Assembly: GCA_905183005.1 (NCBI GenBank)
Contig: CAJJDO010000092.1
Location: 197,197 to 261,196, forward strand
Reading direction: 5' to 3'
Length of the DNA stretch: 64,000 nucleotides
Source: Paramecium pentaurelia
Lineage: Eukaryota > Ciliophora > Oligohymenophorea > Peniculida > Parameciidae
Position 1 is the stretch's first letter. The number at the start of each line of letters is the position of its first letter. This document shows, piece by piece, positions 47,952 to 60,559 of this stretch. Both the position numbers and the translations under genes were made by a program. Below the pieces are notes generated by a model, which was not told the origin of the DNA, ran no database searches, and saw only the letters and a program-made list of their open reading frames with translations.

Positions 47952-50139
47952 ATGTATGTATTTTATAATTTCATAGTTGTTAAAAGTTGTGATATCTTTG
48001 GATAAAAAGTAGATTTTAATTATAAAAAAGAAGAAAGTTACAAAACAGGATTTGGAGGATTTGCATCTATCATTATTATAGTTGTATTGATTGTTTTCTT
48101 TCAATCAAATGTATTAAACTTTTTTGCAAAAATTAACATATTTGTTAATTAAACTACAGAATTTGAAGATTTTCCTGATTAAATTATAATGAATGATGAA
48201 AATTACATGATTGCGTTATAAATTGAATAAAAAAATTTTACATAAAACCCTTTTTTCAATATCACTGCAGTTTAATAGTAAAAATTTAAATTATAATAGA
48301 AATTCAACAAGACTAAAGAATGGAACAATCTTAAAAATAACAACAGAAATTAATTTGGTTCCATGCACATTAGATAGATTCTAAAATATTTTTTCAAAAT
48401 TCAATATTGATTTTAAAACTCAATATGATTTAATAGGACTCTCAAATTATTTATGTCCAGACTTGAATTATTCGATGAAATTAAAAGGAAGATTTGCTAA
48501 TAGAGATTTTACATATATAAAAATCACAGTTTCAAAATGTAGCAATGATACAAGTCAGAATTCTATATATACATGGAAACCTGTATGTTAATCAGAAGAC
48601 TCTATTAAAAGCTATCTTGCAAATAATTCAGCCTTTAAAGTTTCCCTTTATATGACAAATTTAATAGTGAATCCATCAAATCCTTAAAATTTTATATAAG
48701 CTTACCTTGATGACGAACTTTATTTTACATTTGTAATGTTTCCTATTTAAAATTATAGACACCTAAGTTGCTTTAAAGGTAAGCCAATATATTTTGGAGA
48801 AAATTTAATTTTTAAACAGATGAAAGTCTTACACCATTTAAAAGTGTAAAAAATGAAACCTATTTTGCTAGAACTGCAACAGATTTTAGGGATTTAACAT
48901 TATTAGGAGCAGATACTGATACTATCTATGCTTAATTTTACTTAAGAAGGAGTACTTTTACTGAAAATATTTAGAGAAACTATTAAAAAGTAGATGATTT
49001 AATGTCATATTTGGGAGGATTTTTATAAATAATGATTGCATTCTTTGGATTCTTTATTTAAGTTTATAATAAACAATCATGTAATTATATATTATTATAT
49101 ATATTTTAGAATTAGTTGATTTATCAAATGAATTATTTGATTTTGATATTGAGGATGAAGATAAAAAGAAATAATTATCAAATCCTGATGATTCAGAATA
49201 GTAGATACTACATTAAAATCAATCATCAATGGCTAGTCTTGGTTTTGAAGTAAATAATTAGGTAGGCAAAGATTAATCAGTTAATAGTACTCATTTGTAA
49301 ATTAAAAATTCATCCTAAGAATTAATTTTAAAGAATTTAAATTCTATAAATTATAATTAATAATCCTAATAAAATATATAATATAAATAACAACTAGAAT
49401 AGAAATATAAAGAGGAGTTAGAAAAAAATTAATAAAAAACAGGTAGATAATACTTTTTTGAATAAATTTAAACACTCTTGATTTAATAAAAAAAAATAGA
49501 ATTTACTTTAAAATACTTAATAAAAAGGATCTTTTGCTAAAAATCTCTTAGATCTCATGATGATTAATTACTCAATAAAGCAGTGTATATATAATATTAT
49601 AAATATAGAAATTAAGTTAATTCTGAACTTGATTTATTAGTTATATTGAACAAAATACAAGAATTAGATAAATTAAAAGATTTATTATTAAAGAGACCAT
49701 AATAAATCATTTTTAATTTTAGTCCTAAACCTTTAATTTCATTAAAAGATAAAAAAATATTTCCAACTAGATAATTAATTCATTAATCAAGTATGACAAA
49801 ATTACCTAATAAGTAATTGATTATTTTATTAAAGATTGGTTAATGAAATAGATTAAACATTTTAGATAGGAGAGGATAATTCAGTCTTTAATAATTCTTC
49901 ATAATGCATTTATTCTAAACTTTTTAAAGTAATTAAATTATTAATCACATTAGGCGTATTAAAAAATTTAGTTTGAAATAGAAAAGCAAACAGTAGATAG
50001 TAGAATCAATGTTTAATTGATTAAAAATTTAAACCCAAAAGTTTAAAATATTTTTGAAGTTACATAATTATTAGAATAGCAGGAGAAATTATTGAAATAG
50101 AACGAGTTAATTTAAATATCAAATTTATTTAAAAAATGA
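47952..50139 (+). CDS. TMF7: two-TM paralogous membrane protein
   Basis: Closest relative of TMF6. It starts MYVFYNFIVVKSCDIFGQKV at ATG 47952, then YKTGFGGFASIII, TM1 and QNPFFNITAVQQ. The extracytoplasmic part has PCTLDRF, YLCPDLNYS and CSNDTSQNS. After DLTLLGADTDTIYAQFYLRR comes LMSYLGGFLQIM, then TM2 (IAFFGFFIQVYN). The tail is shorter than in TMF6 and very Q-rich, with FNFSPKPLISL. The tail intron is 49585-49608 (24 nt, TAG acceptor, no in-frame TGA). TGA is at 50137-50139. The tract 48974-49158 is shared with TMF6. The product is about 690 residues. Confidence 0.8.
48974..49158. repeat. Near-identical tract shared with TMF6
   Basis: Partner of 45049-45233: 185 nt, one mismatch, intron included. 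Best explained by gene conversion between tandem paralogues. Confidence 0.85.
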
Positions 50140-50262
50140 TTTTTGTGATGATTTTGACTATTAAATTTAGTTTATGTTATATTATCTACATAATGTTTTT
50201 AAAGATCTGAAAGAGAACATGAGACATTTTAATTATTTTACAATATTATTATTAAATTATAT

Positions 50263-52152
50263 ATGGCATTTGTATTTCAAGCTGAAAGAGATATAAACAA
50301 TGCATCTGGAGCTTTGCCACCAAATGTAGGTCCAGGAAGTTATATTGAACATAGAAAATATGAAGCTAGATCTCATGCTGCTCCTTTTAATACACAAGTT
50401 GCAAGAAGTAAGCCATTAAAAAAAAGTAACTCACCTGGACCTGGCAGTTATAATGTTGAATTTGTGACTGAAGGGTAATGATAATTTGTAATTTTAAGTT
50501 AACGGGTTGTTTTGTAATCTGCATAATCTGAAGTGAAAATTGTAGAACAATAGAAACAGCAATCAGTTTTTATGTCGCAGACCAAAAGATTTTAGGAATA
50601 AAAAGTATTGGAGACTCCAGGGTATTATATTCATTTATATCAGTCCTGGCGCTTATGAATCTACATCACAAAAGAAAATTGCATAACAACAATATACATC
50701 CTAAAATTATATCGACAATCTAATGAAACTAAATAAATATTAATCCATTCCTAGTATTCCAACTGCAACTTAAGTGTATGGTTACACTGATAAAGGACGT
50801 AATACTTCATATATATACTTTTAGCTCATGATCTAGAATTAAATAAGAGTCCTAATCCAATATTTACAGGATTGAAATCAGACACTGTAGGACCAGGATA
50901 ATATTAATTAAAAGACACTTTTGATAATAATAAGAATAAAGGACCTTCTTGGCATAAATCCAGAGTTCCTAAATTAGCTCCTCCTTCAAGGGAATAGATT
51001 GTTGGACCTGGAGCTTATGATCATGAAAATTCTATTATTCCTCTCTATAAATTAAATCCTTCAGGCAATTTTCTCTCAAAATCTCAAAGAATTTTTGATC
51101 AATAAAAAGGACAAAAAACAAGAGAATTTATGAGAGTTTAGTTTGAAAATTAAAAGAAAAAACTAATGCAAAATCCTGTATTTGCTGATATTGAAGATGA
51201 AGATGTTGAATTTTATGATGTATATATATTGTTTAGATGTAGAATGCTACACCAGGACCAGGATATTATATAGGAAATTAAACAACATTTTCCACAGCAT
51301 CTACATATTCTTAGTCTATGCCAAAGGCTTAAAGTGGTTTTGGTTCAAAATAAAAAAGATTTAATGAATAATAAAGATAGATATAAATGGGACCAGGTGA
51401 TTATAGAATAGAAACAAATCTTATCAAAAATAACATGGCTATGAAAAATATTCCATTCTTATCTTCCAATACACGTTTTGATAGTAGAGCATTGGAAAAA
51501 AAACCAGGACCTTAAAGTTATAATCCTAAAATCACAGTAATAAATATTTTTCTATAATAGTTAGAAGATAAATTAATAAAGAAATTAGAAAGAGCACCAG
51601 TTGGAAAGTTTGGATCAAATTAACCAAGATTTGATGATCCAGAAAATGAATAACCTGGACCTGGAACTTATGAACCTAATTTTTCAGATCCTGCTAAAAG
51701 TGCTGCTTGTGTTTTCAAATCTTAAACTAAAAGAAGTGTTATTGGTGGTAAAGATAATATGCCTGCTCCTGGAGCATATGATGTTAAAAACTATACAATA
51801 GAAAATTCAACAAAAGTAGAAAAAGAAGAAGATAAAGATCTTATCATTAATAAACCAGGTTTTGGATCTTCCTTACCAAGATTTTAAGAAAAACAAAAAA
51901 AAAGTATAGATGAAGAAGATGAAGAAGAAGATGTTTAATTAAAACATAATGCTTCTGATTTATTTTAAAAAAAGAAGAAAGAACATCCAGCATTTAATTG
52001 TTAAGTAAAAAATAAATGAAATATTTTAATAGGAAAATAGATTCTAATACGAATAGAAAAAGAATAATCTTCCTGGACCTGGAGAATATTTCGATTAAAA
52101 ATAAAATCCTTGGGATAAAAAGACATTTAATATTTTATTTTCAGAGATTTGA
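50263..52152 (+). CDS. SHIPPO/STPGR-repeat axonemal protein
   Basis: Starts MAFVFQAERDINNAS. Proline-glycine repeats recur along the chain: VGPGSY, SPGPGSY, PGAYEST, VGPGQY, VGPGAYD, TPGPGYY, MGPGDY, KPGPQSY, QPGPGTYEP, PAPGAYD and PGPGEYF near the end. These are STPGR (SHIPPO) repeats as in ODF3/CIMAP and STPG proteins, which line microtubules of cilia and flagella. Short introns separate several repeats; the first is 24 nt after FVTEG. An acidic stretch (DEEDEEED) lies in the last quarter. TGA is at 52150-52152. The product is about 560 residues. Axonemal localisation is inferred from the family. Confidence 0.82.
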
Positions 52153-52207
52153 TATTTAATTTATTCATTAAGTTTTACACTTATAATATCGTTAAAATAA
52201 ACAATAA

Positions 52208-53993
52208 TCAAAGTTATTCTGTTTGCAATATTTCTTTCAATTATTAAATACTAACGATGCGTTATGAATGAGTACTAAATTTTAAACTAATAAATTTACT
52301 AGGTAGATCTTGTTGTATTTAAAGATGACTAAGAATGAGGTAAACTTACACCTTATAAATTATTATAAATCTTAGCCACTCTTTTTGATGGGAAATTACT
52401 TTGTCTATCTGTATGATGAGTTGTTGCTATTACTCGTTCACTTATGTCCTTTGATGGTAAATTTAATTTTGGGATTACAATTGAAGATTGAGGTTATTAT
52501 ATAGTCAATTATGATTATTAAGATTATTATTATTATAATTATTATTATGATTAATATTAAGACTATTATTTTTATTATTATTAAAATGAAGGTTATTAAA
52601 CTTATTTTGCAGGAGTATGATACATTTTATTTTATTTTGTAGATGAAACTAATGTTAATGTTTCTTAATTATTTTATATCTTTGTTTTTGATGGTTACCA
52701 TAATGGAGGTATAGTTACAATTGTTTATTTAGCTTCTCTTTCACTTTTTGATTCAACATGACTAATTATTTATAATTTAATTACATTCTTGTAAATTTTA
52801 GATAGCAATCTAAACATAATTATAATTTTAAATTCATAAAACTCATATTGTTCCTTAAATTCTTATATTTTTCTATATCCATCTTACCCCATATTTTTAA
52901 AAGAAGACCTGGAATATTTAATGAACCTTCCACATAATAATCTTCTTCATTGTCTGATTTTTTCACTGGATTTTTTGCTACTTTTTATCTTATTATTAAT
53001 GTTTCTTCATCAAATATTCCCTAATCATAAGATGCTATGTATTATTAGACTGTTAGTTCATACATTTCTCCTTGTAGTGAACAATTATTGCAACTACTAC
53101 CAGTTTATTTTACAAATCCTTAAGTATCAACTGAAAATTTAGAAGTCTATCCAATTTTCAATTATGTTTATAATATCATAATTGGTGATTAGATTCTCTC
53201 TTTTTATTTAGGGAAATCAGATACAGTTTCTTCATTGATAAACTATCATATAAACTTGTATCTATACTTTTTATCTAACTTTGACTCCACTACTGAAAAG
53301 TAACCATAATCTATTTTTTTCATCTATTTTAAAAAATAAAACCATTCTAGAAATCTAAATGTTACCCCCAGAAACATCTTATATGTGTTTAACAATATTT
53401 AAGCAAATTTATTCAATATCTGCTGATAGTATAGGAGAGGCTATAGAATCAGTAGTAGATAAATGTTCAGGACCTTCAAATGTAACTAACCGATCTTCAA
53501 TAGGTATTTTATTATTTTTAAGGTCATTATTATTTGTTTTCCTGGATAATAAACAAAATTATGGACTCCATGAAACTTTAATCATAGAGTTTCTAGATGA
53601 TTTTGGTTCTACAAACTTTTAAAGAAGAGCATTTAATGCTTTTTCCCTTTAATGAAGAAATTAAACAAATTCACCTTTCTCAAAGTATTCAAATATTATT
53701 TTATTTTGTTAGCTTTATAAATATAAAGCTGAAATATCACCAGTTTTCTAAAAGATTTCTTCAATCTGTTCCACAAAAATTCGTTCTTTTGTCTTTCTTA
53801 ATATTTAACCATCTTTAGCTGTAAAGTACCAAAAGTAAGGTTGAGCCCATCTGTAAATTATTGTATCAGCCACAAATACACCTGGACAACTAGAATTTGT
53901 ATCAGGATTCTTTTTCCAAAGATGAAAGAATAACCACTCTGTTGACAATGAGAGTTTCATTATATTTAATATATTTATTACTAAATTAATCAT
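52208..53993 (-). CDS. Unknown protein with zinc-type CxxC and poly-Q segment
   Basis: A long minus-strand gene with several introns (for example 23-25 nt). The N-terminal 240 residues look conserved in style: CPGVFVADTIIYRWAQPYFW, EQICLNIVKHIQDVSGGNIQ and ISRMVLFFKIDEKNRLWLLF. The middle has SCNNCSLQGEMYEL and, further on, LDCYLKF (scattered Cys pairs). Then comes a glutamine-rich segment (52486-52596) written mainly with TAA and TAG codons, and a Ser/Thr-rich tail ending ILQTEQL before TGA (52210-52208). I do not recognise the family. The start may be M at 53993 (MINLVINILNI) or the in-frame MKLSLSTEW 33 nt later. Its neighbour is the SHIPPO gene, with which it converges. Confidence 0.7.
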
Positions 53994-54307
53994 TCATAAT
54001 TATTAGACTCATTTAAACATAAATTAATAGATAATTAAAAGTTAAATAATATAAAAAAAACTTATTAATTACATAGTAAGAAGTTGTTAAATAGGTGGAT
54101 TAAAAGTAAATAATATTTTATTATTATTATTATGAATAAGTATTTCTTTTTTAATAATAATTGATTTTAAAAAAATCAAGATCATTTGTTTCATTTTATG
54201 TAACTTATATAATTTTATCAAAAGACTTTTATTGATTATAAGTAATTTTGATTACCAATGATTAAATTCATGAATTTATTAATTATATTGCTAAATATAT
54301 TTACAGT
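53994..54307. other. Divergent intergenic region
   Basis: About 314 nt between the unknown minus-strand gene and the K+ channel gene; AT-rich, no gene seen. Confidence 0.55.
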
Positions 54308-57300
54308 ATGTTTAATATTGAATTTGATTAAGATGTTGAATTAAGAGCAGTTCAAAATGAAGATTTCGAATAACAATACCTTGATCGTTGTCTGAGAGAG
54401 TATAGAAAAGAGCCTAATCTAACAATCCCATAGATTAGTAGAACTTAAAGTTAGAAAACAATAGAAGCTGAATGTCTTCATAAAATATCTGAGACACCAT
54501 TTGATGAAAATGTCATTCTAACTTAAGCATAAAATTCTGCTCACTTTAGTAATAAGTATCTCCAAAAACATGAAAAAAGATTTAGTATACCTAATGCTGG
54601 AACAAGTCTAATGTGCAGTTTTTATATTAGAAGATTTATTGAAAAGATCTCTTAAAGCAGAAAAAAACTACTGAGTATGAATGAGATTCATTTTAATCTT
54701 ATTGAAGATAAGGCAGCTGATATGTATATTATATCATTTAAGTAGGCAAAACCTATTCAATCATTAGAGTGAATGTAAACGATAAGGATATACTCTTGGT
54801 AAAATGAAAACTCTATTGAGAAAAGAATCAGTCATCAATGATTTAAGTACTTAAGAGTAAATAAAAGAATAAATAAGAAAAATAAAGAAACAAATTTTAA
54901 ACTTGCTTACTGTAATTATTAATAAGATTCCAATAATTCAACCTGAATCTCGTTTAAAAATGATATGGGATTTCTTTGCATCATTTTTTAGAATCTTGTT
55001 AGTTATTCTAATACCTTTAGAAATAGCATTTTAACCTTGTATTTTATTTACAGATTTTATTGTTCTTACTGCTATGATTTTATTAATTTTATAGATAGAT
55101 TTCTTGATTAGAATAAATACACTCTCTTATAGAAATGGAGCAGCTATATAAAATAGATGGGAATTATTAGTATATCAATTTAAAAAGGAGTTCTTTACTG
55201 ATTTTTCAACATCCTTTTTATTAATCATATTCATAATGATACCAGAAATAGATAATAATTTAAATTTATTTTTATTATTAACTTTAGCATAGTATAAATA
55301 TATTCATGAAACATTTGCAAAAAGTGATTAGATATCTTATTTAACAAGACCGTTAAGAGGAATAATAGGTTTAGTTAAATTTATACTAACTCTATTATTT
55401 ATACTTCATTTATTTAGTTGTATTTGGTTTTGGTTTAGTAAAATAAGTCTTGAAGATTCTTGGATTAAATTTAATGGATTAGATCTTAAATCTTGGGAAT
55501 TATAATATTTAGAAGCATTGTATTTTGCTGTAGTGACAATGCTTACTATAGGATATGGTGATAATGTACCAAAGAATTCAATAGAGAAGATTATAACTAT
55601 CATATTTATATTGGGAGCATGTATTATAATGATATAATTGTTTAGGTTTATGGTTCTCATATAGTGTAAATTTTATAGGAGGCATTATCAATGATATAAC
55701 ATAAAATTAGGTTGAGAGAAATAGAAAGATGAGAGTCATAAATAAGTACATGGATCAAAGAAAAATTCCATTTAATTTGAAACATAAGTAAGATAATTAA
55801 TTATATAATAGAGTAAAAGAATATTTAACTTTTAGATGGAAAGAAGATGATGAGGTAGATTTAGAAATAGAATAAACTTTACTTGAATAATTATCTGATG
55901 AATTGAAAGAAGAATTAGATAAGGAAGCTCACAAAATCTTTATCTAAAAATCTGCTCTTCTTTAACATTTCAGTGATGAATTAAAGGATGCTTTATCTAA
56001 ATCAATTAAAAGGAAAATCATTCCACCTTAAAATACATTCTCAATTGACTTTGATGATCATCAACATTTGTGTTTTGTAGAATAAGGAGTACTACTTTAT
56101 CAACATCTTGATAGAAAGTAAAGATCTAAAATGAATGCTCCTATAAAATAAGGATAGTTTTTCTGTGTATAGGATTTTATTATTTAGAGTCATTAAAAAG
56201 ATTATTTTAAATCAAATGGTTATGTTAGTTTATTGATATTATCTAAATTAGATTTTATGACAACTATTAAAAATTATCCTGAAGATTTCTAAAAGTTTTA
56301 TGAAATGAGGGAACTTATGACATTAAGTCTGAAACCACCATAATTAGAAAATGGAGTATTTTGTCCTGCATGTCTATGTTTCAATCATTCTTTAGCAAAA
56401 TGTCCATAAATTTAATATATTCCAGATAGAGAAGCAATATTAAAAAGATATTTATTACCTAGAATTCAAGAAAGAAAATAATATAATAGAGATCTCACAA
56501 AAAGATTTAATAGTGATCAAGTAATCAGTAGATCAAGATTAGAGAAAGATATAATATAACAATTTGCTTAAGTTTTTTAATCAGAAAATCACTAATTAAT
56601 TTAGGAATAATAAAAAGTCTAATTAATTTATGAATAAGAATCTCTTAGTTCATGTGTAGATCCTAGTCCTTGTAATAAGTTTTAAAATGATGGTGGATTT
56701 TAAGCAGCTGTCTTAAAATCTAAAAGACTTATTAGTGAGACTTCAATTTAGTTATCTTCTAATGCTAAATTGTAGGATACTAAATCAAGTCTTCATCAAG
56801 CATTATAAAGTAGAAAATAATCTATTATTAATTTAAATATACCTTCTAATATTGGTAAAAGTCCAAGGAATCTTTTAATACCTAAAGTTGCCATTATTAA
56901 AGAAAATGAAGAAAATGAGGAAAGTAGTAATTGTGATAGTGATGATAGTAAAAGTAATAGAAATCAAGAAATAAAATATTAACTTAGTATTTCTGATTTT
57001 AATGAAAATATGATGGAAAATGTAATTAATTTATATCATTAATTATAAAGAGAATTAGAATCAAATGAAAATGATTAACTTATTTAGAAAGCTTATTATT
57101 AAATAGAACCTATTTATTGGTCATTTCATTAATAAAACTTATCTGAATTTGAAATGATGACAACATACGATTATTTCTTTAAAAGTTATAATTATAATGA
57201 AATTATTCGATTGGCTTAAAAAAACACTTTTTCATGGCAATCTTAATTTATCAATAAATTATAAAGATATATGCTTTATCCATTTCTCTTCATCTAAAAA

Positions 57301-57471
57301 TACATGAGCAAAAAGAGAAATTTAAATAATACTGAAAAGATAAAAAGGGATCCTTCGAAAAGATTAATTAGTCGTTTAAATACCTTAAAAAATAGTCTTA
57401 AATTAAAAAAAAAATAATCAATTATAATTAAACCAACCTAAAAATTTGGATAAGTAGCTCCAGAACTTTGA
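54308..57471 (+). CDS. Voltage/cyclic-nucleotide-type K+ channel
   Basis: Starts MFNIEFDQDVELRAVQNEDF. After about 230 cytoplasmic residues come S1-S4 (LLVILIPLEIAFQPCILF, IVLTAMILLILQIDFLIRI and on) and S5 (IGLVKFILTLLFILHLFSC). The pore helix and filter VTMLTIGYGD (TIGYGD codons 55545-55562) mark a K+-selective channel; S6 follows. A C-linker and a cyclic-nucleotide-binding-like fold (FSIDFDDHQHLCFVEQGVLL) lie next. A Cys/His knuckle CPACLCFNHSLAKCP follows the fold. The last 300 residues are S/N/Q-rich. TGA is at 57469-57471. The product is about 1,030 residues. The EAG/CNG-related family is expanded in Paramecium and tunes ciliary membrane excitability. No clear Arg-every-third S4 was seen, so voltage gating is uncertain. 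Confidence 0.85.
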
Positions 57472-57568
57472 TTTTAATAAATATATAATTGATATTTTAA
57501 TTTATCAATATTTAAGTTTTCTAAATGGAATAAATTCTAGTTATAAAAATAATAAAATTAAAAAGTTT

Positions 57569-57640
57569 AGGTCATACCAGGACTCGAACCTGGGTCACTG
57601 GATTCAAAGTCCAAGGTGCTAACCACTACACCATACGACC
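57569..57640 (-). tRNA. trnQ-UUG: tRNA-Gln (anticodon UUG)
   Basis: 72 nt with a full cloverleaf: acceptor stem GGTCGTA/TATGACC (one G-T pair), D arm with GTGGTTAG, anticodon loop CTTTGAA giving UUG (57605-57607), T arm GGTTCGAGTCC, discriminator T. No intron and no encoded CCA. It reads CAA/CAG, not the reassigned UAA/UAG, for which other glutamine tRNAs are needed. A T-run just downstream on the minus strand (within 57550-57568) suits RNA polymerase III termination. Confidence 0.97.
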
Positions 57641-57903
57641 TAAGCTAATTAGAAAGGGATCTTATAACTTAAATCAGGACATCTCTAAATAAAGTCTATT
57701 CAAAAAAAGTAGTCTATATTTAATCTTATTTTTTAAATCAATAAATTTTCTATTAAAACATTAATATATCTAATATATATAAAAAAAAAAACAATAAAAA
57801 ATTAATAAAAAGAGAATGATGTAATTAAAGTTTAATTTGATTTATAATGTTATTACTATTATTTAATTATTGTCATTTAGAATAATTCTCATAATATAAT
57901 ATT

Positions 57904-60032
57904 TCATCTATTAACATGCAATCTCCCATTCTGCTTTTACCTACAATTTCTTCTAGATTTTTTCGAATCTAAAATGTATTAAATTTATACATCTACACTT
58001 CCAGTTCCTTTAGATAAATGATGACTCATAAATTGATATGCTTTATTAAATAGATCTGAACCCATAGTAGCTATTACCTTTTTCCTTAAGATCTGTATTC
58101 GATCATCATTATTAATTGGTACTTTTTATGGAGAAGCTTAAGATGAATTCCAACTCTCTTAACTAGTTTCCTAAATATCTAAATATATTATATAATTAAT
58201 ACCTTCAAGTTTATTACTAGATGATTTTTTAATGGTTTAATCCATTTAAATTTGATATAATTTGAGAACTTCTTCAATTTCACTATCTCCTTATTTAACA
58301 GTGAGTCTATGATTGTCCTCATCATCGTCACTATTATATTCTTCAAATTCTTCATCTTAATATTACTAAGTGACTGAAAGTTCTTATTTTTGATAATTAG
58401 TAGTAAATCTATCTAATTAAGATTTAGTGACTGTTTTTTCTTATTGCTTAACAGTATTATCATAAGTAGATTGACACATTTCAGAATCAACTGTTTTATC
58501 AAACTACTCTAATTCTTTTTTAAAGGTTTCATTATATTTTTTGGATTCATTTTATATATTAGATTCATTGTATTTTTTTGATTCATTTTACAACTAAAGT
58601 ATATATATATATACATGATACCATTAATGAAGTTTTTTCATATTAGCTAACTAAGGTTTCATCATAATTGTACATGTTTGATTTATTGGTTGATTAGATT
58701 GGTTATTGAGACTTTTTGGTATTTTATTAAGACTCTTATAACTTAAATTATTATTGTCTTTGTAGTTCTTCATGATATTATTACTATTGTTTCCTTTTTT
58801 AATTATAATCTAGAGATTAACCACCTTATAAATCTTGAATTTTTCTTTATTGACTTGCTTGTTGTTATGCAAAACTTTATTTGCTTGCTTATGCTAATTC
58901 CCTTTATTCTCTTTGTATTTTTTCTTCTTTTTTCATTTACAATCTTTATTAGGGAGTTAATTAACTAAAATCTATTGATTAGACAGTATCAATAGTGTTG
59001 TCATATGTTTTTGTAGTGTTTTATTAAGTAGTTTCTTCTTATTTGATCATTTTTCCAATTTAATTATGTGTATTTGTTCTTTTTATGGGGGCTTGATATT
59101 GAACTTTACCTTACATTGCAACAAATTATTGCATAGTATTTCTGATAAGAGGGAAGTTGAAAATTTCAGAAGTGTGTGGTCTTTAATCAGCATTTTTGAT
59201 TAGGAGTTTATTAATTAGATCTGCTAATTCTTTAGAGTAATGTGAAGGAATAGCAGAAGCTTATTCTTTTACAATCCTATTAACTAAACCTAAAAGATTA
59301 TTAGATTTGAAGGCATGAGATAAATTACACAATTCATAGAGAACACATCCAAGAGACCAAACATCACTTTTATAAGTATAAGGTTTATTCTCACAAACTT
59401 CAGGACTAAGTATAAAAATAAATGATTTACCTCATATAATAGGGAGTTCCTACAACAGTATTAGCTTAATCTTGAGTGTGTTCTAAAACTCTAGAGATAC
59501 CGAAATCACCAATTTTAACAAATCCATTGGAGGATAAGAAAATATTCTAACTTTTGATGTCTCGATGTAAGATTTTCTATTCATGGATATATTTCAAAGC
59601 TAATGAGCATTAAAGAAACCAGTTCAATATTATTTGTTCTGGAAAATACTCCTTTCTTTAACTCATTCTATTGATGTGAAATGATAGGTCTCCCTCTAAT
59701 GAATTAATGTAAAACACTACCTTCACAATATTCCATTACTATGATTAGTGTATCATTCTCATTAAAACTCTCTATATATTGTACAATGTGTGGATGTTTC
59801 AGTTTCTACAAAAGCATCACCTAATAATTAAATGAACTAATAAACTTCTCGTTTTGAATCATCTTGCTCTTTTGATTTTAGATTGAATAATTGAATTTTC
59901 TTAGCCACATATACTTACTAGTCTGATTTTGAACGTACCAAATGAGCAGACCCTGAATATAATCATTACTTTACCATAGCTACCTCTTCCTATTGTCTCA
60001 TACTCCACATATTTATCCAAATATTTACTCAT
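57904..60032 (-). CDS. NEK-family serine/threonine protein kinase
   Basis: Starts MSKYLDKYVEYETIGRGSYG, followed by a 22-nt intron. The N-terminal kinase domain is complete: G-loop IGRGSYGSAHLV, VAKKIQLF (ATP lysine), LKHPHIVQYIESF, VMEYCEEGDL, ILHRDIKSQNIFL, IGDFGISRVL, VGTPYYM and KSDVWSLGCVLYELC. The HRDIK..N, IGDFG and GTPYY set with MEYC..GDL is typical of NEK kinases. A long tail of about 350 residues has acidic stretches and ends in a short helical piece (IQILRKKVIATMGSDLFNKA) like that of NEK1/4-type proteins. NEKs act on cilia and microtubules; that role is inferred here. Stop at 57906-57904. Confidence 0.88.
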
Positions 60033-60217
60033 ATGTAAAATATATTTATTACTAATGGAAGAATTGTTAAATAAATATATATGATTATAATTTCCATCAA
60101 AATAGACTCTTTATATCAATATCTCAACATATTAAATCTCATATTTCAAATTATTCAATTCTGAACCATTTGGTTTATCAATATCAATTTCAAAATGGCT
60201 AACAAACTATATCACTA

Positions 60218-60559
60218 TCAATAATCATTATCTATCATATTCAAATTATAAGTTAACTCTTTTAAATTCCCAAGATCCAAATAAACAATAAAATCTAAAT
60301 AATTTTCAAATATATACATATTCTATCCTTTTTCAAAAAATTAGAACATCTTTTGATAACATTTGAGATGATACTGAAAAACAATTAACTTGTAATTTCT
60401 TTACGATAATAACATTGAATTCTTGAATTTCATTTTTATTAATGAAAGTTTATCCATTTCTTGATACCTTAACATTTATTATACCAAATAAATTATATTA
60501 ACCAAAATAAATAGTATTTTTATACTATTTACTTAGAATAAATCCTTTCACCAACCCAT
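60218..60559 (-). CDS. Small beta-rich hypothetical protein, MGC start
   Basis: Introns of 20 and 25 nt leave 98 residues: MGCKQYKNTIYFGQYNLFGI, then INVKVSRNGQTF, IQEFNVIIVKKLQVNCFSVS and an end with IFENYLDFIVYLDLG. The start Met-Gly-Cys would allow N-myristoylation and palmitoylation. The frame is also open upstream without a Met (HISYQNKDHGLVKGF), so a longer form with an unseen first exon is possible. I do not recognise the family. It lies between the NEK and TTLL genes, all on the minus strand. Confidence 0.5.

Noticed and set aside
52921..53818. Several plus-strand open frames of 70-90 codons
   Set aside because: All lie opposite the long minus-strand Q-rich gene, which has the better codon pattern and introns.
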